DNA from: JACPFV01 sp035526825
GTDB taxonomy: Bacteria; Pseudomonadota; Gammaproteobacteria; Nevskiales; Nevskiaceae
Length of the DNA: 45,806 nt
Direction: 5' to 3'
Assembly (NCBI GenBank): GCA_035526825.1
Contig: DATLBT010000052.1
Coordinates: 1-45,806, forward strand
The notes under the pieces are model-generated. The model was not told the DNA's origin. It saw nothing but the letters and a program-made list of their open reading frames with translations, and made no database searches. Numbering within the stretch: position 1 is the first letter of the stretch; each line of letters opens with the position of its first letter. The translations under genes and the position numbers were made by a program. Shown one piece after another: positions 24,655 through 32,623 of the stretch.

Positions 24655-25527
24655 TTAACAGTCCGCTCGCGCCCCGTGCAACACGGGCCGGGCCGACAGC
24701 AGTCCGCGCGTGTACTCGTGCTGTGGTCGTGCCAGCACGTGCTCGGTCGGGCCGGTTTCCACGCCCTGCCCGCGCTGCAGCACCAGGACCCGCTCGCACA
24801 GCGCTTCGACCACGCCGAAGTCGTGCGTAATCAGCAGCAGCGCCAGGCCCAGCTCGCGGCGCAGTTGCGCCAGCAGCTCCAGCACCTGCGCCTGCACGGT
24901 CATGTCGAGCGCACTGGTCGGCTCGTCGGCAATCAACAACTTCGGCGAGGCGGCAAGCGCCATCGCGATGGCTACGCGCTGGCGCATGCCGCCGCTGATC
25001 TCATGCGGGTACTGGAACAGCCTGCGCGCCGCGTCGGCGATTTGCACGGCTTGAAGGAGCCGCAGGGCTTCGCGCAGCGCGGCCGTGCGGGCAAGGCCCC
25101 GATGCTGCTCGAGCACCTCGCCGACCTGCCGGCCGAGCGTCAGGTGCGGGTTGAGGCTCGCCAGCGAATCTTGGAAGACCATGCCGATGCGCGCGCCGCG
25201 CACGGCCGCGAGCTGCGCGGGCGTGGCGCCGACCAGCTCCGCGCCCTCGAAGCGCACCGAGCCGGTGGTGCGCGCACGCCGGCCGCTCAGGCCCAACAGC
25301 GCGAGCGCGGTCTGTGACTTGCCGGAACCTGAGGCACCGACGATGGCCAGCGCAGCGCCGGCGTCGAGGTTGAACGATAAGGCGTCGACAGCGACGTTCG
25401 GGCCGTACGCGACCCGGAGGTCCTGCACCTGAAGGAGCGGGCCTGGTCGCGACTGAGCAGCGTGACCGGTCGCGACCAGGGTCGCTCCCACAAAATTCTC
25501 GACCACAGGATCCCGCTCAATGCCCAT
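24655..25527 (-). CDS. Oligopeptide-type ABC transporter ATP-binding protein, OppD-like
   Basis: A 290-residue ATPase of the Opp/Dpp/Nik importers. Walker A is GASGSGKS, the Q-loop is in MVFQDSLASLNPH, the signature is EISGGMRQRVAIAMAL and Walker B is LLIADEPTSALD. The C-terminus (PQHEYTRGLLSARP) matches the OppD tail, though the Cys-rich iron-sulfur motif of some members is missing. The ATG at 25527 overlaps the oppC stop by 11 bases. Residues about 13-34 (VGATLVATGHAAQSRPGPLL) are encoded by a REP-type palindrome, and homology begins at LLQVQDLRVAYG. No OppF-like second ATPase gene follows, so the importer would need a homodimer or an ATPase encoded elsewhere. Confidence 0.9.
   Translation of the reverse strand: MGIERDPVVENFVGATLVATGHAAQSRPGPLLQVQDLRVAYGPNVAVDALSFNLDAGAALAIVGASGSGKSQTALALLGLSGRRARTTGSVRFEGAELVGATPAQLAAVRGARIGMVFQDSLASLNPHLTLGRQVGEVLEQHRGLARTAALREALRLLQAVQIADAARRLFQYPHEISGGMRQRVAIAMALAASPKLLIADEPTSALDMTVQAQVLELLAQLRRELGLALLLITHDFGVVEALCERVLVLQRGQGVETGPTEHVLARPQHEYTRGLLSARPVLHGARADC
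25434..25488. repeat. REP-type palindrome inside the 5' end of the oppD-like gene
   Basis: Arms GGAGCGGGCCTGGTCGCGAC (25434-25453) and its near complement (25469-25488) pair at 18 of 20 positions around a 15-base loop. On the minus strand the leading arm reads GTGGGAGCGACCCTGGTCGC, the form I recall for Pseudomonas and Xanthomonas REP elements. The element lies wholly in the coding frame just after the start codon region and encodes the N-terminal extension of the ATPase. Confidence 0.85.
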
Positions 25528-26383
25528 GTGGATCCAGCGCATCGCGCAGCGCATCGCCGAGGATGTTGAGGCACAGCAGGGTCGCCACCAAAAACCCCAC
25601 GGGGAACAGCAGCGCCCACGGCGCGGCTTCCATGTCGGCGGCGCCATCGTTGACCAGCATGCCCCAACTGGTGGAAGGCTCCTGCACGCCGAGGCCGAGG
25701 AAGCTCAGGAACGATTCGACCAGGATCACCTGCGGCACGGTCAGCGTCGCCGTCACCACGACCACGCCGAGCAGGTTCGGCACGATGTGGCGGCGCACGA
25801 TCGCCGCCGGTGCCAGGCCGGCGAGCCGCGCCGCGTCAACGAACGCGCGGCCTTTGAGCGCGAGCGCCTGGCCGCGCACGATTCGCGCCATGTCGAGCCA
25901 CTGGATTGCGCCGATGGCAACGAACATCAGCGCGAGGTGCCGGCCGAACAACACCATCAGCAGGATCACCAGGAACATGAACGGCAGCGCGTAGAGGATA
26001 TCCACCGCGCGCATCAGCAGCGCATCGACGCGGCCTCCGTAGTACCCGGCGACGGCACCCCAGGCGACGCCAATCAGTACGCTGACCAGGGTTGCGGCGA
26101 GGCCGACCGTGAGCGAGACGCGACCGCCGGCCAGCGTGCGCGCAAGCAGGTCGCGGCCGACGTTGTCGGTGCCGAACCAGTGGCTACCCGCGAGCGCGGG
26201 CGGTGCGGACACCGCGTCGAAGTCGAGGGCCTCCGGCCCGTGCGGCACGAGCCACGGCACGACCAGGCATGCAAGCACGATCAACCCAAGCACCAGCGCA
26301 GCCGCGACCGCGCGCGGCTCGCGACGCAGGCGCACCAGAGCGCTGCCCCATGGCGTTGCGGACGTGCTGACCGCGGCCCTCAC
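25517..26383 (-). CDS. Peptide ABC transporter permease, OppC/DppC-like
   Basis: A 288-residue inner-membrane permease of the BPD_transp_1 family. After a short cytoplasmic start (VRAAVSTSATPWGSALVRL), helix 1 (VAAALVLGLIVLACLVVPWL) leads to the periplasmic HWFGTDNVGRDLLAR motif diagnostic of OppC/DppC. Five further helices follow, with the EAA loop AFVDAARLAGLAPAAIVRRHIVP that docks on the ATPase. I chose the GTG at 26383 because it overlaps the oppB stop as GTGA; the frame is open upstream but that part has no homology. It ends 11 bases inside the ATPase gene. It pairs with the OppB-like permease as a heterodimer. Confidence 0.94.
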   Translation of the reverse strand: MRAAVSTSATPWGSALVRLRREPRAVAAALVLGLIVLACLVVPWLVPHGPEALDFDAVSAPPALAGSHWFGTDNVGRDLLARTLAGGRVSLTVGLAATLVSVLIGVAWGAVAGYYGGRVDALLMRAVDILYALPFMFLVILLMVLFGRHLALMFVAIGAIQWLDMARIVRGQALALKGRAFVDAARLAGLAPAAIVRRHIVPNLLGVVVVTATLTVPQVILVESFLSFLGLGVQEPSTSWGMLVNDGAADMEAAPWALLFPVGFLVATLLCLNILGDALRDALDPHGH

Positions 26384-27297
26384 TGGGGCCTCACGCGCGG
26401 GTCGAGCGCGCCATACAGCAGGTCGACGACGAAATTCAGCAGCACGATCAGCGCGCCGTAAAAAAGCACCACGCCCAAGACCATGGTGTAGTCGCGGTTC
26501 AACGCGCCCTGCACAAAATGCCGGCCAAGCCCCGGGATCCCGAATAGCTGCTCGACCACGATGGAGCCCGTGAGCAGCTGCGCCGCGGCCGGGCCGAGGA
26601 ACGACACCACCGGCACCAGCGCCGGTTTCAATGCATGGCGCAGCAGGACGACGTGTTCCGGCAAGCCCTTGGCGCGCGCGGTAAGGATGTAGCCCTGTTG
26701 CAGCACCTCGACCAGCGAGGTGCGCATGAGGCGCGCGATCGCGGCGGCCAGCGGCAGCGCCAGCGCCACCACCGGCAGCACGCCGCTGCGCCAACCGTCC
26801 CAACCGCCCGCAGGCAGCCAGCCAAGTCCCACCGCAAAGCCGAGGATCAGCAGCGGCGCCACGACGAACGTGGGCACCGACAACGCCGCGGTCGCGGCGA
26901 CCATGGTGCCGTGGTCGGCGAAGCCGTCGCGGCGCAGGGCCGCCAGCGCGCCAGCGCCGCCGCCGAGCAGCAAGGCCAGCGCGAGCGCCGCGGACCCGAC
27001 TTGCAGCGATACCGGGAACGCCTCGGCGATCACCGCGCTGACCTCACGCCCCGGGTACTGGAACGAAGGCCCGAGGTCGCCGCGCACCGCGCCACCCAGA
27101 TAGCGCGCGAACTGCCGCCACAGCGGCTCGTCGAGGTGGTACGCCGCCGCGACCTGCGCCGCGACCTCGGGCGGCAGCGCGCGCTCGTCGTCGAGCGGGC
27201 CTCCGGGCGCGAGCCGCAGCAGGAAGAACGTCAGCGCGGCAAGCAGCAGCAGCGTCGGCACCGCCGTCAGCAGGCGCAGCAGCGCGAAGCGCGTCAT
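26380..27297 (-). CDS. Peptide ABC transporter permease, OppB/DppB-like
   Basis: A 305-residue inner-membrane permease. It opens MTRFALLRLLTAVPTLLLLA, has the LAPGGPLDDERALPPE periplasmic segment and the DEPLWRQFARYLGGAVRGDLG motif found in nearly all OppB/DppB proteins, then five more helices and the EAA loop YILTARAKGLPEHVVLLRHALKP in two parts. The C-terminal LFGIPGLGRHFVQGALNRDY is also typical. The ATG at 27297 overlaps the stop of the binding protein (ATGA), and its stop overlaps the oppC start (GTGA). Together they form the translocation pore for a periplasmically captured solute. Confidence 0.95.
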   Translation of the reverse strand: MTRFALLRLLTAVPTLLLLAALTFFLLRLAPGGPLDDERALPPEVAAQVAAAYHLDEPLWRQFARYLGGAVRGDLGPSFQYPGREVSAVIAEAFPVSLQVGSAALALALLLGGGAGALAALRRDGFADHGTMVAATAALSVPTFVVAPLLILGFAVGLGWLPAGGWDGWRSGVLPVVALALPLAAAIARLMRTSLVEVLQQGYILTARAKGLPEHVVLLRHALKPALVPVVSFLGPAAAQLLTGSIVVEQLFGIPGLGRHFVQGALNRDYTMVLGVVLFYGALIVLLNFVVDLLYGALDPRVRPQ

Positions 27298-28844
27298 GGC
27301 GCGCCCTTCGCGAGGTGTCGCGTGTAGTGATGGTCCATCAGGTTGGGCTGCCATCCAGCGACGCCGGGCTTCACCAGGTGCTTGGATACGTAGAAATACA
27401 GCGGCAGCACCGGCAGCTCGTCGAGGAGGATGCGCTCGGCCTCCTCGAGCATCGCGCGACGTTGCGCGGGGTCGGCGGTGGCGCGCGCGCGCGCCACGCG
27501 GTCGTCGTAACGCGGGCTCGCGTAGCCGGTGTCGTCGAGCCCGGAGACGGAGATCATGCGCTCGGCGAAGCTCGCAGCATCGGCGTAGTCGCCGATCCAG
27601 TCGGCGCGGAACACCTGCGTCACCGCGCGGTGCCGGCGGTTCTGCAGGTAGACCTTGTACTCCTCGTTGACCAGTTGCGTGCGCACGCCCAACGCTTCGC
27701 GCCACATCCACGACACGGCCAGCGCCACGCGTTTGTGGTTGGCGCCGGTGTTGTAACGCAGCTCGAGTTCGAGCGGCTTGCCCTTCGAATAGCCAGCCTC
27801 GGCATACAGGCGGCGCGCCTCGGCCATTTGCTGTTCGCGCGGCCACGATGCCCACGCCGGCGCCTGCGGCGTGTAGTCGGCGAGCCCCGGGGGCACCCAG
27901 CTGTAGGCGGCGATCTCGCCGGTGGCGAGGATTTTCTGCGTCAGGGCTTCGCGGTCGACCGCCAGCGCCAGCGCGCGTCGCAGGCCCGGCTGATCCTGGA
28001 ATGGTGGCCGTGTGAGGTTGAAGCCGTAGTAGTACACGCCGAGATAGGGGGCGACTTCATACTCGGCACCCAGGTTCTCGCGGATCCAGCGCGCCTGGCC
28101 CACGGGGATCGTGTCGGTGAGGTCGAGTTCGCCGGCGCGGTAACGCTTGAGCTCCGAAGCGGCATTCTCGGTCGGGTAGAACACGACGCGGTCGATGCGG
28201 GTGGCGGCGTCGTTCCAGTAATGACGGTTGCGCACCAGCGTGACGTGCGATTGCGCAAGCCATTGCTCGAGGCGGTACGCCCCGTTGCCAACGTGGGCGC
28301 CGTCCGCATCGGCACGCCAGGGATAGGCGGCCGGGTGCGCGAGGATCGCGGGAAGGTTCGGCGCCGGCGTGCCCAGGCGGATAACCAGCGTGCGCTCGTC
28401 AGGGGCCTCGACGCCGAGGGCCTCCGGCGGCAGCCGTCCTGCGAGCACCGCCGGGGCGTGCTGGATCGGCGCGAGGATTTGCGCGACGGCCGAACCGGTG
28501 GCGGGCGTCAGCGAGCGGCGCAGACCCGCGGCGAATTCCGGCGCAGTCACGGGCGCGCCGTCCGACCAGCGCGCGCCTTCGCGCAAGGCGAACTGCCAGC
28601 GCAGGCCATCGTCGCTCACCGTCCATGAAGCGGCGGTGCCGGGTTCGATTGCGCCATCGGGCGCCTCGGTGGTGAGGCCTTCGTGGAGGTCGCGGAGGAT
28701 GTTCGAGGCCGACACGCCGCGTGCGCGATGCGGATCGAGGGTTTCCGGCTCGACGGAGTTGCCGCGGTGCAGGACTTGTTCGGCGGAGGCGGGCTGCGCG
28801 AGCAAGGTCGCCGCCAAAAGAATGAGGACTACGGCTTGCTTCAC
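27294..28844 (-). CDS. Peptide ABC transporter substrate-binding protein, OppA-like
   Basis: A 516-residue periplasmic binding protein of the SBP_bac_5 family. A signal peptide (VKQAVVLILLAATLLAQPASA) precedes EQVLHRGNSVEPETLDPHRA, the standard opening of OppA/MppA proteins. Further motifs are NILRDLHEGLTTEAPDG, VGNGAYRLEQW and the conserved C-terminal LPLYFYVSKHLVKPGVAGW. There is no lipobox, so it is soluble. The GTG start at 28844 overlaps the EamA gene stop as GTGA. Its ribosome site GAGGG, five bases upstream, is supplied by a half REP element. By family, ligands are oligopeptides, murein peptides or similar. Confidence 0.93.
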   Translation of the reverse strand: MKQAVVLILLAATLLAQPASAEQVLHRGNSVEPETLDPHRARGVSASNILRDLHEGLTTEAPDGAIEPGTAASWTVSDDGLRWQFALREGARWSDGAPVTAPEFAAGLRRSLTPATGSAVAQILAPIQHAPAVLAGRLPPEALGVEAPDERTLVIRLGTPAPNLPAILAHPAAYPWRADADGAHVGNGAYRLEQWLAQSHVTLVRNRHYWNDAATRIDRVVFYPTENAASELKRYRAGELDLTDTIPVGQARWIRENLGAEYEVAPYLGVYYYGFNLTRPPFQDQPGLRRALALAVDREALTQKILATGEIAAYSWVPPGLADYTPQAPAWASWPREQQMAEARRLYAEAGYSKGKPLELELRYNTGANHKRVALAVSWMWREALGVRTQLVNEEYKVYLQNRRHRAVTQVFRADWIGDYADAASFAERMISVSGLDDTGYASPRYDDRVARARATADPAQRRAMLEEAERILLDELPVLPLYFYVSKHLVKPGVAGWQPNLMDHHYTRHLAKGAP

Positions 28845-29758
28845 GCGATCCCTCGCTGCGCTCGGGATGACACGGGGCGGCGCGCGGCCCAGGTCACCAG
28901 CAGCACTCCCGCCAGGATGATCGCCGTGCCCAATACCTGCGTTGCGTTGAGGTGCTCGTCGAGAATCCACCAGCCGAGGATGACGGCGACCGCGGGATTG
29001 ACGTAGGCATAGGTGCCGAGCGTCGACGGCGTGACCTCATGCACCAGCCAGATGTAAGCGCTATAAGCGATGCAGGAGCCGAACACCGCGAGGTAAAGCA
29101 CCACGAGCATCGCGTCGACGCTCCAGGTCCAGCGCGGCGCCTCGCCCGCCGCGAAACCGAGCAGGCTGAAGGCGACGCCGGCGACCAGCATCTGGCACGC
29201 CGAGGTCATTGCCGGCGGGCACGACACCGGCGCGCGGCGCGACCAGATCGAGCCGGCCGCCCACAGGATCGGTGCAAAACTCAAGACAACGTAGGCGATT
29301 GGCGGGCCCGCCTGCAGGCGCAGGCCGCTCCACACCAGCACGACGACTCCGCCGAAACCGAGGCCGAGCCCAAGCAGTGTCAGGCCGGCGAGCCGCTCAC
29401 CCTTCGCACCCCAGGTGCCCATCCAGGCGAGCCACAGCGCCGAAGTCGCGACGATCAGCGCAGCCTGGTTCGACTCGATCCACTGCTCGGCCCACACGAC
29501 GCAGCCGTTGCCGCCGACCAGCATCAGCAGCGAGGTCAGCGCGATGTTGCGCCAGTCGCGCGCGGTCTTAGGCAGCGCCGCGCCGCGCGCGAAAGCAAAG
29601 GCCAGCATCAGCGCGGCGGCGATCAGGAAGCGCAGGCCACTGAACAGCCCAGGCGGCAGCGCCTGGACGCCGATGCGGATCGCGAGGTAGGTGGAGCCCC
29701 AGACGAGGTAGACGATCGCGAAGGCGACCGCGATCCGGGCGGTGCGGGAAGGCGTCAC
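28841..29758 (-). CDS. EamA family (DMT superfamily) transporter
   Basis: A 305-residue inner-membrane protein with ten predicted helices in two EamA halves. The first helix VAFAIVYLVWGSTYLAIRIG is the hallmark of the RhaT/YdcZ-type group, and the second half contains AVFGSCIAYSAYIWLVHEVT and TYAYVNPAVAVILGWWILDE, also standard. Members export amino acids, nucleobases or other metabolites; the substrate is unknown. The GTG start at 29758 is 15 bases after the TPR gene stop. The last nine residues come from a half REP element, so the original stop may have been displaced. It overlaps the binding-protein gene by four bases. Confidence 0.92.
   Translation of the reverse strand: MTPSRTARIAVAFAIVYLVWGSTYLAIRIGVQALPPGLFSGLRFLIAAALMLAFAFARGAALPKTARDWRNIALTSLLMLVGGNGCVVWAEQWIESNQAALIVATSALWLAWMGTWGAKGERLAGLTLLGLGLGFGGVVVLVWSGLRLQAGPPIAYVVLSFAPILWAAGSIWSRRAPVSCPPAMTSACQMLVAGVAFSLLGFAAGEAPRWTWSVDAMLVVLYLAVFGSCIAYSAYIWLVHEVTPSTLGTYAYVNPAVAVILGWWILDEHLNATQVLGTAIILAGVLLVTWAARRPVSSRAQRGIA
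28844..28871. repeat. Half copy of the 1162-1242 palindrome family
   Basis: The 28 bases differ at two positions from one arm of the inverted repeat at 1162-1193, and the partner arm is missing. The sequence encodes the C-terminus of the EamA protein (SSRAQRGIA) and provides the GAGGG ribosome site of the binding-protein gene. The two mismatches, GATCCC/GGGAT, look like a paired change that keeps the short palindrome. Confidence 0.75.
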
Positions 29759-29773
29759 CGGATCAGGCTTGGA

Positions 29774-31147
29774 TCAGTTGGTCTGCGTTTCCAGCGGATC
29801 CGCCGGCTCGACCGGGTTCTTGTCGCGGGTGGCGTAGTCGTACTCGGCCTGCACGTGCGCCGCCCATTCCGTGGCGATCTTCGAGGTCTTCTCGTAACCC
29901 ATCGCCGCGCGAACCGCTTCCTCGGCGCGCTTCCACTGCTTGAGCTCGATCGCCGCCTGCGCGATCAACAGCTGCAGGTCGCCGGGCTCCTTGACGTTGC
30001 CCTTGCGCAGCGCCTTCTCGAGCGCATCGATCGCGTCCTTCCACTGCATCTTCTCGGAATAGATGTAGCCGAGCTGGCGATAAAGTTCGCCCTTCTCGGA
30101 GATGGCCGCGGCCTTCTTGAGCACCGCCTCGGCCTTGTCGTTCTCGCGCGCCGACATCCACGCATTGGCCAGCATCTCGAGGTTCTTTTCGGTCGGCTCG
30201 ACCTGCTTGGCATCGAGGCCGCGCTGCAGCACGACGCCCGCCTTGAACGGAATGCCCATGTACATGTAGAGGTTCGACAGGTTGCGGTATTCGGCCTCTT
30301 CATTGATGTAGCCGCGCCGATCGGCGAGCCCCAGCACCGCGAGCGACTCCGGATCCTTCTTGATCTCGAACAGGATGCCCTGGAGCTGCTTGAAGTACTC
30401 CTCCTTCACCGGGTTCATGCCCACCAGGTGAACGAGGACCTCGGCGCAGCGCGGGAATTCCTTGAGCTCGTAGTGCAGCGCAAGCTTCAGCTGCAGCCAC
30501 TGCTCCTTCGGCGTCTTGGCCTTCACCAGCGCCAGGTCGACCTGCTTCAGCGCCTCGCGGAACCGCTTCTTCTCGGCGTAGGCGCTGGCCAGCAGGATGT
30601 GCGCGTCCGGGTTGGGGTTGCACGACTCCTGCAGGTACACATTGAGGTGCTCCATGCCGCGGTCGTACTTGTTGTCCGCGATGTAGAGCTGCGCGATGTT
30701 GAGCATCATCTGCTCGTGCACCTGCTGCGGCAGCGCGTTGGTTGCCAGCGCCGCCTCGAAGGTCTTGATCGCCTGCGCCTCCTTGCTCTGGGAGGCGTAC
30801 ACGAAGCCCAGCGTCTGCAGGATGATCGCCTTCTCGTAGTCGCCGCGGGCGTTCTCGTTGAGCTCGGTGAGCTTCTTCTCGGACTCGGCGTACTCGCCCT
30901 TGCCGATCGCGTCGATGATGCGTTCCATGCGCTTGTAGGTGCTTTCGCTGATGGCACCCTTGGCCTTGCGCGGCGGCTTGCGGGCCTCGCACGCCTTCTG
31001 TTGCGCGTACAGCTCCTGCACCGTCGGTACGCCGGTGAAGGTCAGACCGCTGCCGACCAGCGGCTGCGCGGGCGCGTCGTCCTGCGCACGCGCGGGCACT
31101 GCGGCTGCGAGCAGCGCGGCGGCGACCAGCAACGAGGCGGCGCGCAT
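29774..31147 (-). CDS. Periplasmic TPR protein of the TonB/ExbBD cluster
   Basis: A 457-residue exported tetratricopeptide protein. A signal peptide (MRAASLLVAAALLAAAVPARA) is followed by about eight TPR-like helix pairs; the clearest are ILQTLGFVYASQSKEAQAI, LASAYAEKKRFREALKQVDL, LYRQLGYIYSEKMQWKDAID and LLIAQAAIELKQWKRAEEA. TPR proteins at this position close the TonB2/TonB3-type operons of Vibrio and Shewanella (the TtpD-like role) and are thought to support energy transfer or outer-membrane interactions. I took the ATG at 31147, which overlaps the tonB stop (TGATG). The final 25 residues are acidic and probably flexible. Confidence 0.88.
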   Translation of the reverse strand: MRAASLLVAAALLAAAVPARAQDDAPAQPLVGSGLTFTGVPTVQELYAQQKACEARKPPRKAKGAISESTYKRMERIIDAIGKGEYAESEKKLTELNENARGDYEKAIILQTLGFVYASQSKEAQAIKTFEAALATNALPQQVHEQMMLNIAQLYIADNKYDRGMEHLNVYLQESCNPNPDAHILLASAYAEKKRFREALKQVDLALVKAKTPKEQWLQLKLALHYELKEFPRCAEVLVHLVGMNPVKEEYFKQLQGILFEIKKDPESLAVLGLADRRGYINEEAEYRNLSNLYMYMGIPFKAGVVLQRGLDAKQVEPTEKNLEMLANAWMSARENDKAEAVLKKAAAISEKGELYRQLGYIYSEKMQWKDAIDALEKALRKGNVKEPGDLQLLIAQAAIELKQWKRAEEAVRAAMGYEKTSKIATEWAAHVQAEYDYATRDKNPVEPADPLETQTN

Positions 31148-31788
31148 CAGTTGTCCTTCTCCAGGTTGAAGTCGATTCTCTGGATGGCCTTCTGTTCGAC
31201 ACCCTTGCCGTCGACGACCTTCGGCTTGAACTTCCACTTCAGGATCGCCTGCATGGCGGCGGTCTCGAACACGCCGCGCGGCTGCGCCTTTACCGGCCGC
31301 GCCGACTTGACGGTGCCGTCGGCGTTGACGATGACCTCGAAGTCGACCCAGCCCGAAATGCCGTCGCGCAGCGCCTGGCGCGGGTACTGCGGGTTGATGC
31401 GCATCAGCGGGATTAGCTCGGAATATCCCGACAGGTCGCCACCGACGTAGGCGCCGAGGAACGGGCCGCCGGAGATGTTGGTCGGCAGGTTCAGCTTGGG
31501 CATCTGGAACGGCGTGGGCGGCGCGTCTGGCGGCGGCGTGTCGATCTTCATTTTCGGCGGCGGCGGCTGCTTCGGCGGCTCGGGCTTGGGCGGCTTCTTG
31601 CGTTCGCGCGTCTCGAGGTCGGCTTCCTTCTTGAGGCGTACGAAATCGACGGTGGCGAGGTTTTCGTTCTCGCCGGCGAGATACTTGCCGCCCTCGATCA
31701 GGAGGTGCATCGTCCAGAAAATCCCGAACGTGAACAGCGCCGCATACAGCGTCGGCTTGGCAAATCGATGGTCGAGCGCGGCTTGCAT
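31147..31788 (-). CDS. tonB: TonB family protein
   Basis: A 213-residue energy transducer. One N-terminal helix (LYAALFTFGIFWTMHLLIEG, about 14-33) anchors it. A Lys/Pro-rich periplasmic spacer follows (KKPPKPEPPKQPPPPK), shorter than in E. coli TonB. The C-terminal TonB domain contains YPRQALRDGISGWVDFEVIV and the AILKWKFKPKVVDGKGV hallmark. The start lies one base after the second ExbD stop. The SHLS-type His of E. coli TonB is represented by His29 within the helix. Together with ExbB and ExbD it would deliver proton-motive force to outer-membrane receptors, such as the one at 43187-45806. Confidence 0.95.
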   Translation of the reverse strand: MQAALDHRFAKPTLYAALFTFGIFWTMHLLIEGGKYLAGENENLATVDFVRLKKEADLETRERKKPPKPEPPKQPPPPKMKIDTPPPDAPPTPFQMPKLNLPTNISGGPFLGAYVGGDLSGYSELIPLMRINPQYPRQALRDGISGWVDFEVIVNADGTVKSARPVKAQPRGVFETAAMQAILKWKFKPKVVDGKGVEQKAIQRIDFNLEKDN

Positions 31789-31789
31789 G

Positions 31790-32200
31790 TCAGTTCGGTT
31801 TGTTGGCGGCGATCGACACGGTTTCCACGCCGGCCGAGCGGACCTGGTCCATTACCTGGGTCAGCACGCCGGTCTGCGACTCCTTGTCGGCGATGATGAC
31901 GACGGTGTCCTCGGGACGCTCGTTGTGCATGCGCTCGATGACGTTGCGCACGTCGCGCACGTCCACTTGTTTGCGGTCCAGCCAGACGTCACCGTTCGGC
32001 CGGATCGCGATGAGGATGTTGCCGTTGCGCTGCGCGGCGGCGGTCACCGCGTCGGCCTTGTTGACCTGGGTGCCGTGCTCCTTGATGAACGACGTCGTGA
32101 TGATGAAGAAGATCAGCAGGTTCAGCACGAAGTCCAGCATCGGCGCCAGGTCGATGCCGGTGTGGCCACCGGTTTCATCGGCATGGCGTTGCGGCCTCAT
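31790..32200 (-). CDS. exbD: ExbD/TolR family protein (second copy)
   Basis: A 136-residue proton-channel subunit. The single helix sequence IDLAPMLDFVLNLLIFFIIT is identical to that of the preceding gene and holds the essential membrane Asp (LDFVLN). The periplasmic domain has NILIAIRPNGDVWLDRKQVD and VVIIADKESQTGVLTQVMDQ. The start overlaps the first exbD stop by four bases (32197-32200). Tandem exbD genes also occur in Xanthomonas (exbD1-exbD2). The loop after the helix (KEHGTQVNKADAVTAAAQRN) differs from the first copy, which suggests the two subunits have diverged and may form a heterodimer in the ExbB pore. Confidence 0.94.
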   Translation of the reverse strand: MRPQRHADETGGHTGIDLAPMLDFVLNLLIFFIITTSFIKEHGTQVNKADAVTAAAQRNGNILIAIRPNGDVWLDRKQVDVRDVRNVIERMHNERPEDTVVIIADKESQTGVLTQVMDQVRSAGVETVSIAANKPN

Positions 32201-32622
32201 GCCCCACCCGCCGTCGCCGCGATCGAGACGTTTTCGACGCCACCCTGGCGGACCTGGTCCATGACCTGCACCAGGATGCCGGTCGGCGATTCCTTGTCGG
32301 CGATCACCACGACCGGCGAATTCGCGTCCTCGGCGTGGTAGCGCTCGACGTTGGCGCGCACTGCGCGCAGGTCGACAACGCGCTTGTCGATCCAGATTTC
32401 GCCGTCGGCGCGAATCGCGATGAGGATCGTCTTGGTCTTCTTCTTCTCTTCCTGCGCCTGCGGCTTGTTGCTCGGGCGGGTCACGGTGATGCCGACTTCG
32501 CGCACGAACACGGCCGTGATAATGAAGAAGATCAGCAGGTTGAGCACGAAGTCGAGCATCGGCGCGAGGTCGATGCCGGTCTCGCTCTCGTCTTCGTTGT
32601 GGCGGCGGCGTTGCAGGCGCAT
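32197..32622 (-). CDS. exbD: ExbD/TolR family protein (first copy)
   Basis: A 141-residue ExbD. The cytoplasmic head MRLQRRRHNEDESETG is followed by the membrane helix with the Asp in PMLDFVLNLL, then a Lys-rich linker (QAQEEKKKTKT) and the periplasmic fold (ILIAIRADGEIWIDKRVVD, VVVIADKESPTGILVQVMDQ). It begins one base after the exbB stop and overlaps the second exbD by four bases. The recent-looking duplication with the next gene is confined largely to the helix and the C-terminal strand-helix. Confidence 0.94.
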   Translation of the reverse strand: MRLQRRRHNEDESETGIDLAPMLDFVLNLLIFFIITAVFVREVGITVTRPSNKPQAQEEKKKTKTILIAIRADGEIWIDKRVVDLRAVRANVERYHAEDANSPVVVIADKESPTGILVQVMDQVRQGGVENVSIAATAGGA

Positions 32623-32623
32623 G

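Noticed and set aside
26384..26803. N-terminal extension of the oppC-like frame up to 26803
   Set aside because: This part overlaps oppB in another frame, is Arg/Ala/Gly-rich and lacks homology. The GTG at 26383, overlapping the oppB stop, is the natural start.
28952..31450. A long + strand open frame opposite the EamA and TPR genes
   Set aside because: The minus-strand genes have clear signal peptide, TPR and EamA features; the + strand product has none.
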